DNA of 64,000 nucleotides from Dictyobacter arantiisoli (GTDB lineage: Bacteria; Chloroflexota; Ktedonobacteria; Ktedonobacterales; Ktedonobacteraceae): positions 1-64,000 of the forward strand of contig NZ_BIXY01000028.1 in the NCBI RefSeq assembly GCF_008326305.1. Direction: 5' to 3'. Of this stretch, positions 46,284-55,295 are shown in pieces; position 1 is the first letter of the stretch; every line of letters begins with the position of its first letter. The translations under genes were made by a program, and so were the position numbers. A model generated the notes under the pieces. That model did not search any database and was not told the DNA's origin. It saw only the letters and a list, made by a program, of their open reading frames with translations.

Positions 46284-46911
46284 CAGCCGGGAAATCCCAT
46301 CCAACCAGGAGCAGAGTGCGTGGTGGAATATGTCGCTTGAGGTGTATGCCAACGAACAAGAACTCTTGCGTGGATTGTATCAGCAGGAGGAGCCTGCTTG
46401 CACCTGTTTGTTCAAACGTTTTGCTCGCCAGTTATACGCTCGTGCCTTAAGCATGACGAGAAGCCCGGAGGAGGCGGAGGAGATTGTCCAGGAAAGCTTT
46501 CTGCGAGCGTGTTCCCATATCACCGACTTTGCGCAACGAAGCAGTCTGCGAACCTGGCTATACCGGATTGTTTCTAACACCGCCCTCATGCATCTACGTC
46601 GGAAAAAGCCTGACTCGTCCTCCTTAGAGGCATCGCAGGAAAGATCGGGGGCGGACCTGACTTCGGAGGAGCAGACGCCCGATGCATGGGTTCTGGATAA
46701 AGAATTACGCAACGCGCTCAAACTGGCAATCGAACAACTCCCCGAAACCTTGCGCACGCCTTTTCTCTTACGCAGTATCGAAGGCCTGCGTACAAAAGAG
46801 GCGGCCAGACGTCTTGGCATTACCGAGACTACCCTAAAAGTCCGCCTGCACCGTGCGCGCCAGGAATTACGCAAACTCATGCATTCTTATTTACAAGAGG
46901 ATGCACCGTAG
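46273..46911 (+). CDS. ECF-type RNA polymerase sigma factor
   Basis: This 212-residue sigma-70 family protein has region 2 at about 46-112 (LFKRFARQLYARALSMTRSP, EEAEEIVQESFLRACSHITD, LRTWLYRIVSNTALMHLRRK) and region 4 at about 150-205 (AIEQLPETLRTPFLLRSIEG, LRTKEAARRLGITETTLKVR, LHRARQELRK). No region 3 or C-terminal extension is present. No anti-sigma gene is adjacent. The 3' end overlaps a truncated VIT gene on the opposite strand by 25 bases. The start ATG may use the GGGAGA at 46257. Confidence 0.9.
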   Translation: MDTDSREIPSNQEQSAWWNMSLEVYANEQELLRGLYQQEEPACTCLFKRFARQLYARALSMTRSPEEAEEIVQESFLRACSHITDFAQRSSLRTWLYRIVSNTALMHLRRKKPDSSSLEASQERSGADLTSEEQTPDAWVLDKELRNALKLAIEQLPETLRTPFLLRSIEGLRTKEAARRLGITETTLKVRLHRARQELRKLMHSYLQEDAP

Positions 46912-47246
46912 GAGATGAAAACATCCCTGACCTCCGCTTTTTCTGCTTCGGTCTTTTCTTGGATTTCTTGTTGCTCGCATCTGCGCTCACTCGCATAATG
47001 CTCTGCATCGCTGCGCGCTGCGAGATAGCCACCGAGCCCCATCGCAATAGACCCTGCCGCAATCTCGGCAAGTCCAGCCGTAATGATGATCGAACTAGAA
47101 CTCACCGCCCCGGAGAGTCCTGCTGCTAAAGCAAACGGCACGGTCAATCCGTCTGACATGCCAATAACGATATCTCGAATGGTCTCTCCAACGGTAAAAT
47201 GTCGCTCGATGTGTGCTGTTTGTGGCATCACTTCCCTCTCCCTCAA
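46887..47246 (-). pseudogene. VIT1/CCC1-family transporter, N-terminal fragment
   Basis: The 119-residue frame holds the N-terminal third of a VIT-type Fe/Mn transporter: IERHFTVGETIRDIVIGMSD, GLTVPFALAAGLSGAVSSSS then AEIAAGSIAMGLGGYLAARS with the conserved Asp and Glu of the metal path, and the cytoplasmic helix KAEVRDVFISYG. Complete relatives have 230-370 residues and five TM helices; here it ends after two, running into the sigma-factor 3' end. A recombination joint is likely near 46911. Confidence 0.8.
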
Positions 47247-47268
47247 ATCTACTCTCTGTTCCTCTGCT

Positions 47269-47412
47269 TCAGGGCTGCTTCTGATAGATGCTCACCGCTT
47301 TTTTTAATATGTCCCTTTCTTGCCGTAAAATTTCGTTCTCACGCTTCAATTTTCTATTTTCCTCTTCCATGGATGTTTGATGTCCCTTGTGTAAATTTTG
47401 GAATTCCGTGAG
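47269..47412 (-). pseudogene. IS3 orfA C-terminal remnant
   Basis: Leftward translation gives HKGHQTSMEEENRKLKRENE, ILRQERDILKKAVSIYQKQP and TGA. This is the leucine-zipper end of IS3-family OrfA, similar to the copy at 20776-21105. It lies between the VIT fragment and the broken universal stress gene and is a likely cause of the local rearrangements. Confidence 0.8.
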
Positions 47413-47429
47413 CGGGGATTTTGACAATT

Positions 47430-48078
47430 AAGCGGTTCAGCCTCTTTGGCGTATCGATACAGAGTGGCACGGAAGATCCCAAGCGCTGCACAGATTTCGG
47501 GGGCAGAGATCAGGTGGGCGGCTGGCAGGAGCGCTCTCTCTGATTGCTCTGAACCATCAAGGGCAACCACGATTTCGAGGCTGTGCGGTGAACGATGCAT
47601 ATCAGGATAGGTGGTGTGCGGTGCTCCCCATCCATTTTTGAGAATCAAGAGCGGGACGGTATTCTGTGTGATGAGTTGTTGGGCAACGCTCCCTAAATGC
47701 TTGTTTCTCCTCTCTGTTGTGCCGTGACTGCATAAAATTACCAGATCAATCTGGTGTTCCTGAATGGTGGATAAAATCGTTGGTATGACTGCTCCTTGAC
47801 GTATCAGGCGTGCCGTTTGTGAGAGTGGAAGTTGATAGTGTTGCACGATATGCAGAAGGTAATGTGTTCTGTGGTCTGTGGTCTTCTTCTTGCTCAATTG
47901 CCTTATCAAGATTGTCAAAGACGAGTGGGACAGACAGGTTTACTTTCTCGGCATCAGGATCGATGACCAAGAGGAGGCTTAGCGAAGCATGCGTTGTCTC
48001 GCTTGAGCGTTTTGCTCCTTCAATAGCTTGTTCCGCACGCTTTGAACCGCCGAGCAAAACAAGTATATGTTTAAACAT
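47430..48078 (-). pseudogene. universal stress protein, frameshifted and with foreign C-terminus
   Basis: It begins MFKHILVLLGGSKRAEQAIE as a normal UspA domain. Near 47890 the frame shifts by one base inside a GAAGAAGA run, and the next frame continues TTDHRTHYLLHIVQHYQLPL, IDLVILCSHGTTERRNKHLG and SVAQQLITQNTVPLLILK with the ATP-binding GxxG-type loop. A second Usp domain starts (IVVALDGSEQSERALLPAAH) but near 47500 is replaced by EICAALGIFRATLYRYAKE. That resembles the HTH tail of serine recombinases. Two separate lesions make it a pseudogene. Confidence 0.85.
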
Positions 48079-48090
48079 GCGCACCTTCTT

Positions 48091-48579
48091 TTAGCGTATC
48101 TCTTGTTCCTGTGGTCCTGTGACATTAACATTATATACTTCGCTGTTTTCAAAGCGTCCGGTTTTTTCCGTAAGATGAATGCGATAGACAATGATGCGAG
48201 GGCGTGATGGTGCGTGTGCCTCCTTCCTCATCTCATGTAATGGTTGTCCACTGGCTATCATAGTCATGAACTGCTGTGTGAGCAAATGGAGGGCTCTGGC
48301 ACCCTCCTCTGCTTTGAGTTCCTCAAATGTTCCCCACACAAGGACACTGCGCCAGTTGGAACTATTCTTTATCTGATCAACTTGAAAGCAGACATCGGGA
48401 CATAGGCGCATCATCCACAGTTTGGAACCATCAAGCGTGTTCGCATAAATGTTTTCCCCATCATACACATAGTTGATGGGAAGAATACACATCTTTCCTT
48501 GCATTTGATAGCCCAGGCGACCAATAAACTCGGCATACAATACCTGATCAATCTGTTCTTGGGTAAGTTCACCATACAT
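48091..48579 (-). CDS. NimA-like pyridoxamine-5'-phosphate-oxidase-fold protein
   Basis: This 162-residue split beta-barrel flavin or heme-binding protein has the signature MYGELTQEQIDQVLYAEFIG, RLGYQMQGKMCILPINYVYD, GENIYANTLDGSKLWMMR. Relatives (PF12900) include nitroimidazole reductases NimA and the DosR-regulon protein Rv3129. It probably binds FMN/F420 or heme and reduces small molecules. It lies 12 bases upstream of the broken universal stress gene on the same strand, in an operon-like order. Confidence 0.85.
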   Translation of the reverse strand: MYGELTQEQIDQVLYAEFIGRLGYQMQGKMCILPINYVYDGENIYANTLDGSKLWMMRLCPDVCFQVDQIKNSSNWRSVLVWGTFEELKAEEGARALHLLTQQFMTMIASGQPLHEMRKEAHAPSRPRIIVYRIHLTEKTGRFENSEVYNVNVTGPQEQEIR

Positions 48580-48837
48580 ATATTGATCTCCTTTACCAGA
48601 CCAGGTCCGCTCTTTGCGGATGACATCCTAAAATGCGTCTGTGCACCTGATGGGACTCTCTTCATGCCTGTCCCTACCAGGGTGCATCGAAATCTCTCTG
48701 TATACCTACCATAGTGCACTGGTCTCTCAAAACGCTCTCACGCTTTGCCCCTATCTCTCATTGGGATCACAATGCAAAGTCCAGTTTATTTCCATCACTT
48801 TTGGTCCTCTGTCTCGGTGTCCACCCTACCTGCGGAA

Positions 48838-49932
48838 TCACACATTTGCAGATCTCTCAAAAGAGCGATCCATCTGCATCTGTGCAGTTGGGCGAACAAG
48901 CAAAATGGGACAGTGTGTAAGTGCTATAACATGCGCAGCTACGCTGCCAAGCGTTAGCTGGTTTTCAATAGCTAATCCATGGGTTGCCATGGCGATGATA
49001 TCGCAATCGCCAAAGGCTCCCTCCCCCTCGACGTCCTCTCCGTGTTCAGCGAGATGCACCAGGGTTTCAGCAATTTGTTCGCTTTCTACAACCGTCCAGG
49101 TTACTGCGAGGCGATACTGTGCTACGATTGGGGCCATCAATCCCACATGCAGATACGAGGTAACGGCTGCAAGTGACTTTTGTGCTTGCTCCATTGTTTC
49201 CGCCACTGATCCATACGCATGTTTCTGTGCGACAACCTCCGGTGGGAGTACCACACGTGCGAGATGGAGTGCCCCGCCATATGGGGATGCAAGCGCGGCT
49301 GCTAATTCAGCCGCTGGATTGAGCAGCACATGAGCAGAAGATGTGCCATTGAGTGCGACGAGAATACGTGTCAAACCAGTTGACATGGTAGGCATTGTTC
49401 GATGAGCATTGCCCACATAAGCAGGCGTGGGTGATGGCACCTGGTTAATGTTCTCTTCTCGATCTGTTTGAGGATACTGCACGAGTGGCAGAGAACCTTT
49501 CTCGCGTAGTAACAGCACGGGTATCGTTGCCCGGCAGACAACCTTCTCAGAGACGCTTCCTAGCATTTTACTCATCATGCCCGAACGCCCATGACTGCTG
49601 ATCACAATCAGATCAGCTCGACAGGAGGTTACGGCATACAATACAGTAGACGCGACAGGACCAGAAAGAATCGCCTTCTCAACGGTCACATGCGCGAGTT
49701 CAGGGGAACGTGCCGTTGCTTCAAGATAGGCTTCCGCTTCGCTCATCGAGATGTCATCTCTGGAGAGTGTTCTGTGATTGTGTGTGGATGAAGGTTCTCC
49801 TAGCACAAAGTGATTGACCACACTCACCAGAATTACGCTGCCATGAGTCGCATGAGCAAGACGGGCAATGATAGGAAGAGCGCGAGCCGCTCGTGTTGAG
49901 CCATCTAAAGGTACAAGAATACGTTCAAACAT
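48838..49932 (-). CDS. tandem universal stress protein (two UspA domains)
   Basis: This 364-residue protein has two UspA domains. Domain 1 (1-150) starts MFERILVPLDGSTRAARALP and has the nucleotide loop SSHGRSGMMSKMLGSVSEKV. Domain 2 (about 185-350) starts RILVALNGTSSAHVLLNPAA and has ATHGLAIENQLTLGSVAAHV. The GxxG-9x-G(S/T) ATP-binding pattern is present in the first and degenerate in the second. Met at 49932 follows AGAAGGAGACC. The start region and upstream DNA are duplicated in inverse at 53851-54177 before another Usp gene. Confidence 0.9.
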   Translation of the reverse strand: MFERILVPLDGSTRAARALPIIARLAHATHGSVILVSVVNHFVLGEPSSTHNHRTLSRDDISMSEAEAYLEATARSPELAHVTVEKAILSGPVASTVLYAVTSCRADLIVISSHGRSGMMSKMLGSVSEKVVCRATIPVLLLREKGSLPLVQYPQTDREENINQVPSPTPAYVGNAHRTMPTMSTGLTRILVALNGTSSAHVLLNPAAELAAALASPYGGALHLARVVLPPEVVAQKHAYGSVAETMEQAQKSLAAVTSYLHVGLMAPIVAQYRLAVTWTVVESEQIAETLVHLAEHGEDVEGEGAFGDCDIIAMATHGLAIENQLTLGSVAAHVIALTHCPILLVRPTAQMQMDRSFERSANV

Positions 49933-50252
49933 GGCAGGTCTCCTTCTCAACTTTCATCAGCGGCAACGCTTGCGCTGCTATCAAAGATGAGACTGTAGGG
50001 AGGGGAGGGGGCTTCACGCGACGAATGTCCCCCTCTCCATGTGGACACTTCTCTAGAAGGAACTTTACATGCGTGAACCTACGGCGGGATCACAGAAGCA
50101 GAAACAAATGTCACAACCCCATCACAAAAATCCGTCACGCACCATCGGCAAGGCCTGATTGTGTATGACGTAGAGAGTGAATGAGAGATCTAATCGTCTA
50201 CTCTGTCTTCGCTGTCTTCATCTTCAGAGCAAAGAGGAATGGAAATAAAAAA
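49919..50252 (-). repeat. inverted duplication, left copy
   Basis: This is the reverse complement of 53851-54177. It has a 93-base identical block (50120-50212 against 53891-53983), a diverged middle, and a 51-base identical block (49919-49969 against 54127-54177) covering the Usp ribosome-binding site and start. The left copy includes a stub of kinase C-terminal code (IPLCSEDEDSEDRVDD, stop) directly after the response-regulator stop. Confidence 0.88.
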
Positions 50253-50256
50253 GGCA

Positions 50257-50973
50257 TCACTCCTTTGGCTTGGTGGAAAACTGATAACCAATACCAACTT
50301 TGGTGAGAATATAACGTGGATGAGCTGGGTCTGGCTCTATTTTCCGTCGCAGGCGATTGACGTTTACCTGAAGCATATGACCTTCGCCAACGTATTCCTG
50401 CCCCCAGATATACGCAAGGAGAAGATCCTGCGTAACAACACAACCCGCATTTTGCACTAAATAGGCGAGGACACGATACTCTGTCGGTGTCAACACAATC
50501 TCTTTGCCATTGACGGTCACCAGTCGTTGTGCGTAGTCAATCGTGAGATTGCCAATTGTGGTTACTGTTCGAGTAGCATGCGTTAGTTCTTGTGAGGTAA
50601 ATTGTGTTCGGCGTAAGACCGCACGCACACGGGCGACCAATTCGTCGATGTTGAAAGGTTTGGTAAGATAATCATCCGCACCAAGATTGAGTCCTTTCAC
50701 CTTTTCATCGTCCTGGCCGCGTGCAGTGATAATAATGATTGGAACTGATGAAAACTCACGGACTTTCTGACAGACCGTAAAGCCATCCATTTTTGGCATC
50801 ATCACATCAAGCAGAATAAGATCGAGCGCTTGTGATTCGATGATTGCCAATGCTTCTTCTCCATTTGTTGCTGTCAGCACATCAAAATCATCAAGTTCAA
50901 GACTCCTGGAAACGAGACGAAGCAGTTGTGGATCGTCGTCTGCAGTAAGAATATGCTGTTTTCTTGCCGTCAT
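50257..50973 (-). CDS. OmpR/PhoB-family response regulator
   Basis: This 238-residue regulator has a receiver domain (8-120) with Asp12-Asp14, phospho-acceptor Asp56 (LILLDVMMPKMDG), IIITA and Lys in LTKPF. A Trans_reg_C winged helix (about 140-232) reads IVLTPTEYRVLAYLVQNAGC, HMLQVNVNRLRRKIEPDPAH then YILTKVGIGYQF. GGAG is seven bases before the ATG. Its original partner kinase upstream is reduced to a C-terminal stub; the intact kinase at 51664 on the opposite strand may have taken over. A stress-island role is inferred from neighbours. Confidence 0.93.
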   Translation of the reverse strand: MTARKQHILTADDDPQLLRLVSRSLELDDFDVLTATNGEEALAIIESQALDLILLDVMMPKMDGFTVCQKVREFSSVPIIIITARGQDDEKVKGLNLGADDYLTKPFNIDELVARVRAVLRRTQFTSQELTHATRTVTTIGNLTIDYAQRLVTVNGKEIVLTPTEYRVLAYLVQNAGCVVTQDLLLAYIWGQEYVGEGHMLQVNVNRLRRKIEPDPAHPRYILTKVGIGYQFSTKPKE

Positions 50974-50984
50974 CCTGGTCTCCT

Positions 50985-51182
50985 TTAGAGGTAATTGTAT
51001 TCAATAGGGAAGAGAACGCGAAAGGTACTTCCCTTACCAGGCGTGCTTTCAACCCCGATCACGCCGTGATGTAATTCGACAATATACTTGCACAGCGTGA
51101 GACCCGGTCCCAGGCCTGAAACTTCGCGTGTCAATTGCATATCAAAACGTTCAAAGATGCGTTTATGATCTTCATGTATCCT
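50985..51182 (-). pseudogene. histidine kinase C-terminal stub
   Basis: The leftward frame reads HEDHKRIFERFDMQLTREVS, GLGPGLTLCKYIVELHHGVI then GVESTPGKGSTFRVLFPI and TAA. These are the F and G2 boxes and last strand of HATPase_c, with GLGPG in place of GTGLG. It ends 11 bases before the response-regulator start, the usual kinase-regulator order. Everything upstream, including the His box, is gone at a breakpoint near 51182. Confidence 0.85.
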
Positions 51183-51663
51183 AAAGCAGAGATACGATGG
51201 TTATAAATAGAAAGTGCATACATGTTATTTTAATCACAGATGGATTTCAAAAACCAGGGAAATGGTCTGTATTCGAGATCAGCATTTGAGCTGAGATAGC
51301 CTCCATGTGTCACAATATGGTAACATATTTTGTACCTGTCATTCTCTTTCGAATGGGAAAATCGATGAAGCCATGTTGCGGCAGATCGCCGGGCTGTCAG
51401 GTACGTAACCAGCTCAAACGCAACCGCAAGCTGTATCGTCCCCCTGTACGCAGGAGCCTGAAAGGATGGCCTCCTTTGGATGGACCACTCTTTCAAGGCA
51501 GTTATCCAGACACGGTGTACGCATCGGAGGCTAGTTTGATGAGCTCTGACGAGATCTGAACACTCCTTTTGATGATTTCTCCTTTCCAGCTGAACTTCTC
51601 AAAGGAGGTCAGAAGAGTCCTGTTCATCTAAACATCAAATTTGTGGAAGGAATAATTGCTACG
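51183..51663. other. breakpoint region without recognisable gene
   Basis: These 481 bases lie between the kinase stub and the start of the rightward kinase. A rightward frame (51305-51559) has a CxxC-like start and basic stretches but no recognised family. The kinase promoter must lie at the right end, where GGAAGGA (51645-51651) precedes the ATG at 51664. Confidence 0.4.
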
Positions 51664-53913
51664 ATGGAACCTCCAAATGTTCATCCAAGTTTATCCGAAT
51701 CTGAGCGCTTCGCTGCTTTATGCCGTATCGGGGCTGCCCTTATGAGCGAGCACGATGAGGAACGACTGCTTCATCTGATTGCCCAAACAGCTGCAGATCT
51801 CACTGGCGCTGAAATTGCTGCCTTTACGCTGCGCCCAATGAACGAGCAAGGAGAACTTCTGGTTCCTGTGGAGGGGAATTTATTTCATCTGGCCGCAGTG
51901 GTTGGTGTGACGAAAGAGCAAGAAGAACTCTTTCGTCGCATGCCTCTGGGGGGTGAAGGGTTGTTGGCCCCCATCTTTCGTTATAAAGTTCCGGTACGTG
52001 TAGAGGATGTATTTCAATTGATGCATCCCAATCCCGTAGATTCTACTCAGGCACGTAGGGTCGCACGTGATACGGCATACGCTTTTGCTCATGGGCATGT
52101 TCCATCTGAAGATTTGCATGCCATTGGAGTTCCACCAGGACATCCGATCATCCGCAGTTTTCTTGGCGCACCACTTCTGGATAGAGAGGGTGAGGTTCGC
52201 GGTGGCTTGCTTTTAGGACATACTACTCCTGGTCAATTCACGTCAATGGATGAGGAAATATTAATGGGGCTGGCATCTCAGGCGGCAGTGGCGGTGGAAA
52301 ATGCGCGCCTCTATCACATCATGCGGATGCAATCACAGGAAATACAAGCCATTTTTGAAAGCATTGCCGATGGTGTAACGCTGGTAGATCAACATGGGCA
52401 AATCATCCGCGAAAATCAAAGTGCTCAACAGTTACGTCAGCAATTAGAGGGTCATATTCAGGGAAGGCAGGCTCTTGAGGCACTTATTCAAGCATCTGCT
52501 AGAAGCGCTTTTGAGGGAATGGCGGAACATGATATTCCATTAACGATGATTGATGAAAAACATGAATATCGTGAATTTGTTGTAAATGCGTCACCTCTGC
52601 GCCAATCTATTCTACCAACAACGGATGGGTATAGAAAACTGTTCGGTCGTTATGATGAGCATCATCCCATCGCCGAAGTCGTTGTCGTCTGGCATGATGT
52701 CACTGAAACGCGCAGGCTTTTGCGGGAACGACTTATCCATGCTGAAACGGAAGCTCGCCGTTCCCTCTTACAACGTATCCTGGATGAGTTACCAAGCAGT
52801 GTCTACCTGGTTCATGGCCATGATGCACGTTTGATACTCTCCAACCATGCAGCAAAAGCCTTATGGGGTGCGGACTGGCCTTATGAGCAACCCATGATCG
52901 AATTTTTACAGCAGAATGCGATTCAGATTTTTCATAGCGATGGGCGCCCCCTTCCTCTCGATCAACTTACCACCTTGCGCGCAGTGCAATATAACGTGTC
53001 AATTTACCAGTATCAGGAGATTATTCGTCATCCAGATGGCTCAACGTTACCAGTACTGGTGAATGCGATTGCTCTAAATCCAGAGCAATTTCCCCTGCAT
53101 TTCTCTCAGAGCGCAACATCACCATATGAATCTGCTGCACTTGTTATGCATCAAGACGTTTCAGCGATGAAAGAGGCGGAAGCATTGAAAGATGATTTTA
53201 TAGCTATTGCAGCGCACGAATTACGGAATCCTTTAGCCGTTCTTCAAGGGTTTGCACAACTATTGCAGGCACAATCGGTACCTGTAATAGGTGGTGTATT
53301 AACCCTTGACCAACAGGAATCACTTGAAGGAATTCATCAAGCAGCCAGACGTTTGGGAGATTTGATGGATGATCTTCTGGATGTGACACGGCTACAAGCG
53401 GGACGACTGCACCTCCATCCGGAGCCAACTGATCTGGTCACACTGGTGAACCGTGTGGTAAAGCGTTTCCAGTTGACAGCCAGACATCATCAATGTCTTG
53501 TCGATGCTCAATCTGCTGTGCTGGTCGTTTCGATTGATGTGCCGCGTGTCGAACAAGTCCTCACGAATATTTTGACCAATGCCGTCAAATATAGCCCTCA
53601 AAGTGAATATGTTCAGATTACATTGTGGGAAGATCAAGAGCACAAATGCGCAATAGTAAGTGTCAAAGATAATGGCATTGGCATTCCAGCACAAGAGCAG
53701 GCACGCATCTTTGGCCGTTTTGTCCGTGCGGAGAATGCATGTGCCTATGGTATTCATGGGACTGGCCTGGGATTATATTTGAGCCGCGAGTTCATCGAAC
53801 GGCATGACGGACGCATCTGGTTTCAATCCGTCGAAGGGCAGGGAACCACATTTTTTATCTCCATCCCTCTCTACTCTGAAGATGAAGAAGGCGAAGACAG
53901 AGTAGACGATTAG
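51664..53913 (+). CDS. GAF-PAS-type soluble histidine kinase
   Basis: This 749-residue protein has no membrane segment. A GAF domain (about 18-215, e.g. RFAALCRIGAALMSEHDEER) ends SFLGAPLLDREGEVRGGLLL and LASQAAVAVENARLYHIM. Two PAS-like domains (about 225-345 and 365-500) follow. HisKA carries His518 (IAIAAHELRNPLAVLQGFAQ), and HATPase_c has N-box NAVKYSPQ, G1 DNGIGIP and GTGLGLYLSREFIERHDGRI. GAF kinases of this kind bind heme, flavin or small ligands. The first in-frame start is GTG 51643; ATG 51664 is preferred. A Usp gene follows 250 bases later on the same strand. Confidence 0.9.
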   Translation: MEPPNVHPSLSESERFAALCRIGAALMSEHDEERLLHLIAQTAADLTGAEIAAFTLRPMNEQGELLVPVEGNLFHLAAVVGVTKEQEELFRRMPLGGEGLLAPIFRYKVPVRVEDVFQLMHPNPVDSTQARRVARDTAYAFAHGHVPSEDLHAIGVPPGHPIIRSFLGAPLLDREGEVRGGLLLGHTTPGQFTSMDEEILMGLASQAAVAVENARLYHIMRMQSQEIQAIFESIADGVTLVDQHGQIIRENQSAQQLRQQLEGHIQGRQALEALIQASARSAFEGMAEHDIPLTMIDEKHEYREFVVNASPLRQSILPTTDGYRKLFGRYDEHHPIAEVVVVWHDVTETRRLLRERLIHAETEARRSLLQRILDELPSSVYLVHGHDARLILSNHAAKALWGADWPYEQPMIEFLQQNAIQIFHSDGRPLPLDQLTTLRAVQYNVSIYQYQEIIRHPDGSTLPVLVNAIALNPEQFPLHFSQSATSPYESAALVMHQDVSAMKEAEALKDDFIAIAAHELRNPLAVLQGFAQLLQAQSVPVIGGVLTLDQQESLEGIHQAARRLGDLMDDLLDVTRLQAGRLHLHPEPTDLVTLVNRVVKRFQLTARHHQCLVDAQSAVLVVSIDVPRVEQVLTNILTNAVKYSPQSEYVQITLWEDQEHKCAIVSVKDNGIGIPAQEQARIFGRFVRAENACAYGIHGTGLGLYLSREFIERHDGRIWFQSVEGQGTTFFISIPLYSEDEEGEDRVDD

Positions 53914-54177
53914 ATCTCTCATTCACTCTCTACGTCATACACAATCAGGCCTTGCCGATGGTGCGTGACGGATTTTTGTGATGTACGTGTGACATCTATT
54001 TCTGTTTCTGTGATACCACTGTATGTTCATACGTGTAGAGTCTCTTACAGAGAAGTGTTAATGGGTAGAGGGGGCATGGATGGTATGCAGCCCAACCCCA
54101 CAGTCTCATCTTTGACATCTAACCAGGCGTTGCCGCTGATGAAAGTTGAGAAGGAGACCTGCCATGTTTGAACGTAT
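53851..54177 (+). repeat. inverted duplication, right copy
   Basis: This is the partner of 49919-50252. It covers the last 21 codons of the kinase (IPLYSEDEEGEDRVDD), the spacer, and the ribosome-binding site and first codons of the Usp gene. Its end blocks are identical to the left copy and its middle is diverged, which suggests selection or gene conversion at the ends. Confidence 0.88.
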
Positions 54178-55150
54178 CCTTGTGCCTTTAGATGGCTCAC
54201 CACGAGCAGAACAAGCACTTCCACTGGCGACACATATAGCGCACATCAATCACAGCAGCATTTTTTTGCTACGTAGCGTTGAATTCATGAGCATCTATAG
54301 CATGCAAACCGTAGGGATGATGGAACGCATCCAGCAGCTTGAGGAACAAGGGGCAAGAAACTACCTGAATAGTCTAAAAACATCAGAGCTATTGAAGCAA
54401 CTTCCTACGATGATAGAGGTTTATGTCGGCGATGCCTCATCAGCTATTCTGGAAGTGATTACGCGACAAAGCATTGACCTGGTGGTTCTGTGCAGCTATG
54501 GATATACAGGTCTGAAACAGTGGGTATTGGGGAGTGTGGCTCAAAAGATCGCACGCACATGCCCGGTACCAGTATTGATCCAACGTGATGAACAACATCC
54601 ACTACCATGCGGAGTTGACCGCGAAGGACAACCCATCTTTCGAGTCTGCATTGCGCTTGATGGCTCATCGCAGGCTGAAGCAATCATAGAGCCAGCTCTC
54701 TCAATTGCAGCAGCCTGTGCCCCATCACGCCAGGCCGAGATACATCTACTACGTATTATCGAACCGCTGAACCAGACTGATGAAGATGCCTTCAAAGAGA
54801 TTTATCAGATCGATCTCAAGGAACTCATCCACCAGCAAGCACAGATCTATCTGCAAGATGTGGTGAAACGCCTGGAACAAACGACAAAATCATATGCAGG
54901 CATCAAGATCATTGGTTGTCTGAGAAGCAGCGCAGATATTGCCCAAGAGATAATCCAGTATGTAGAAAACGGCAACTCCGACCAATCTCCCTCCTGCCAG
55001 CTTTTAGCGCTGACCACCCATGGACATACTAAATTAGATCGCTGGATTTTTGGGAGCATAGCAGAAAGGGTACTCAATCGGACCAGGCTTCCCTTGCTCA
55101 TTGTACGACCTCCACAGCAAGAGATGCTCGCACAGGCCCGGCCAGCCTGA
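54164..55150 (+). CDS. tandem universal stress protein (two UspA domains)
   Basis: This 328-residue protein has domain 1 from MFERILVPLDGSPRAEQALP to CPVPVLIQRDE with loop CSYGYTGLKQWVLGSVAQKI. Domain 2 starts FRVCIALDGSSQAEAIIEPA and ends RTRLPLLIVRPP with loop TTHGHTKLDRWIFGSIAERV. Both carry GxxG-9x-GS nucleotide-binding patterns, so it probably binds ATP. The ribosome-binding site AAGGAGACC is in the duplicated block. It lies downstream of the kinase and upstream of a metal P-type ATPase, all rightward. Confidence 0.92.
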   Translation: MFERILVPLDGSPRAEQALPLATHIAHINHSSIFLLRSVEFMSIYSMQTVGMMERIQQLEEQGARNYLNSLKTSELLKQLPTMIEVYVGDASSAILEVITRQSIDLVVLCSYGYTGLKQWVLGSVAQKIARTCPVPVLIQRDEQHPLPCGVDREGQPIFRVCIALDGSSQAEAIIEPALSIAAACAPSRQAEIHLLRIIEPLNQTDEDAFKEIYQIDLKELIHQQAQIYLQDVVKRLEQTTKSYAGIKIIGCLRSSADIAQEIIQYVENGNSDQSPSCQLLALTTHGHTKLDRWIFGSIAERVLNRTRLPLLIVRPPQQEMLAQARPA

Positions 55151-55232
55151 GCTATATCTTCTCTGTAAGACAACAACAAAACCTATGACTCAGCACAAAA
55201 ATGGTTGGGCAGACGCTTCTAGATAAATTTCG

Positions 55233-55279
55233 TCTAACCAGGCAGGGGCCTCTATAGCAGAGGAAACTGTCTGGTTAGA
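55233..55279. promoter_or_regulatory. nested stem-loop upstream of metal ATPase
   Basis: TCTAACCAGGCAG (55233-55245) pairs with CTGTCTGGTTAGA (55267-55279) with one mismatch, and an inner CCTCT/AGAGG pair closes a loop. The stem ends 17 bases before the ATPase start at 55296. It could be an operator or an RNA structure controlling the ATPase. Confidence 0.55.
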
Positions 55280-55295
55280 TCGTACAGGTGATACC

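Noticed and set aside
46273-46911. Sigma factor as the cause-and-effect partner of the VIT gene
   Set aside because: The overlap with the VIT fragment is at a truncation joint, so adjacency is probably accidental.
51305-51559. Rightward 84-codon frame upstream of the GAF kinase
   Set aside because: It resembles no family and sits at a rearrangement breakpoint; there is insufficient evidence for a gene.
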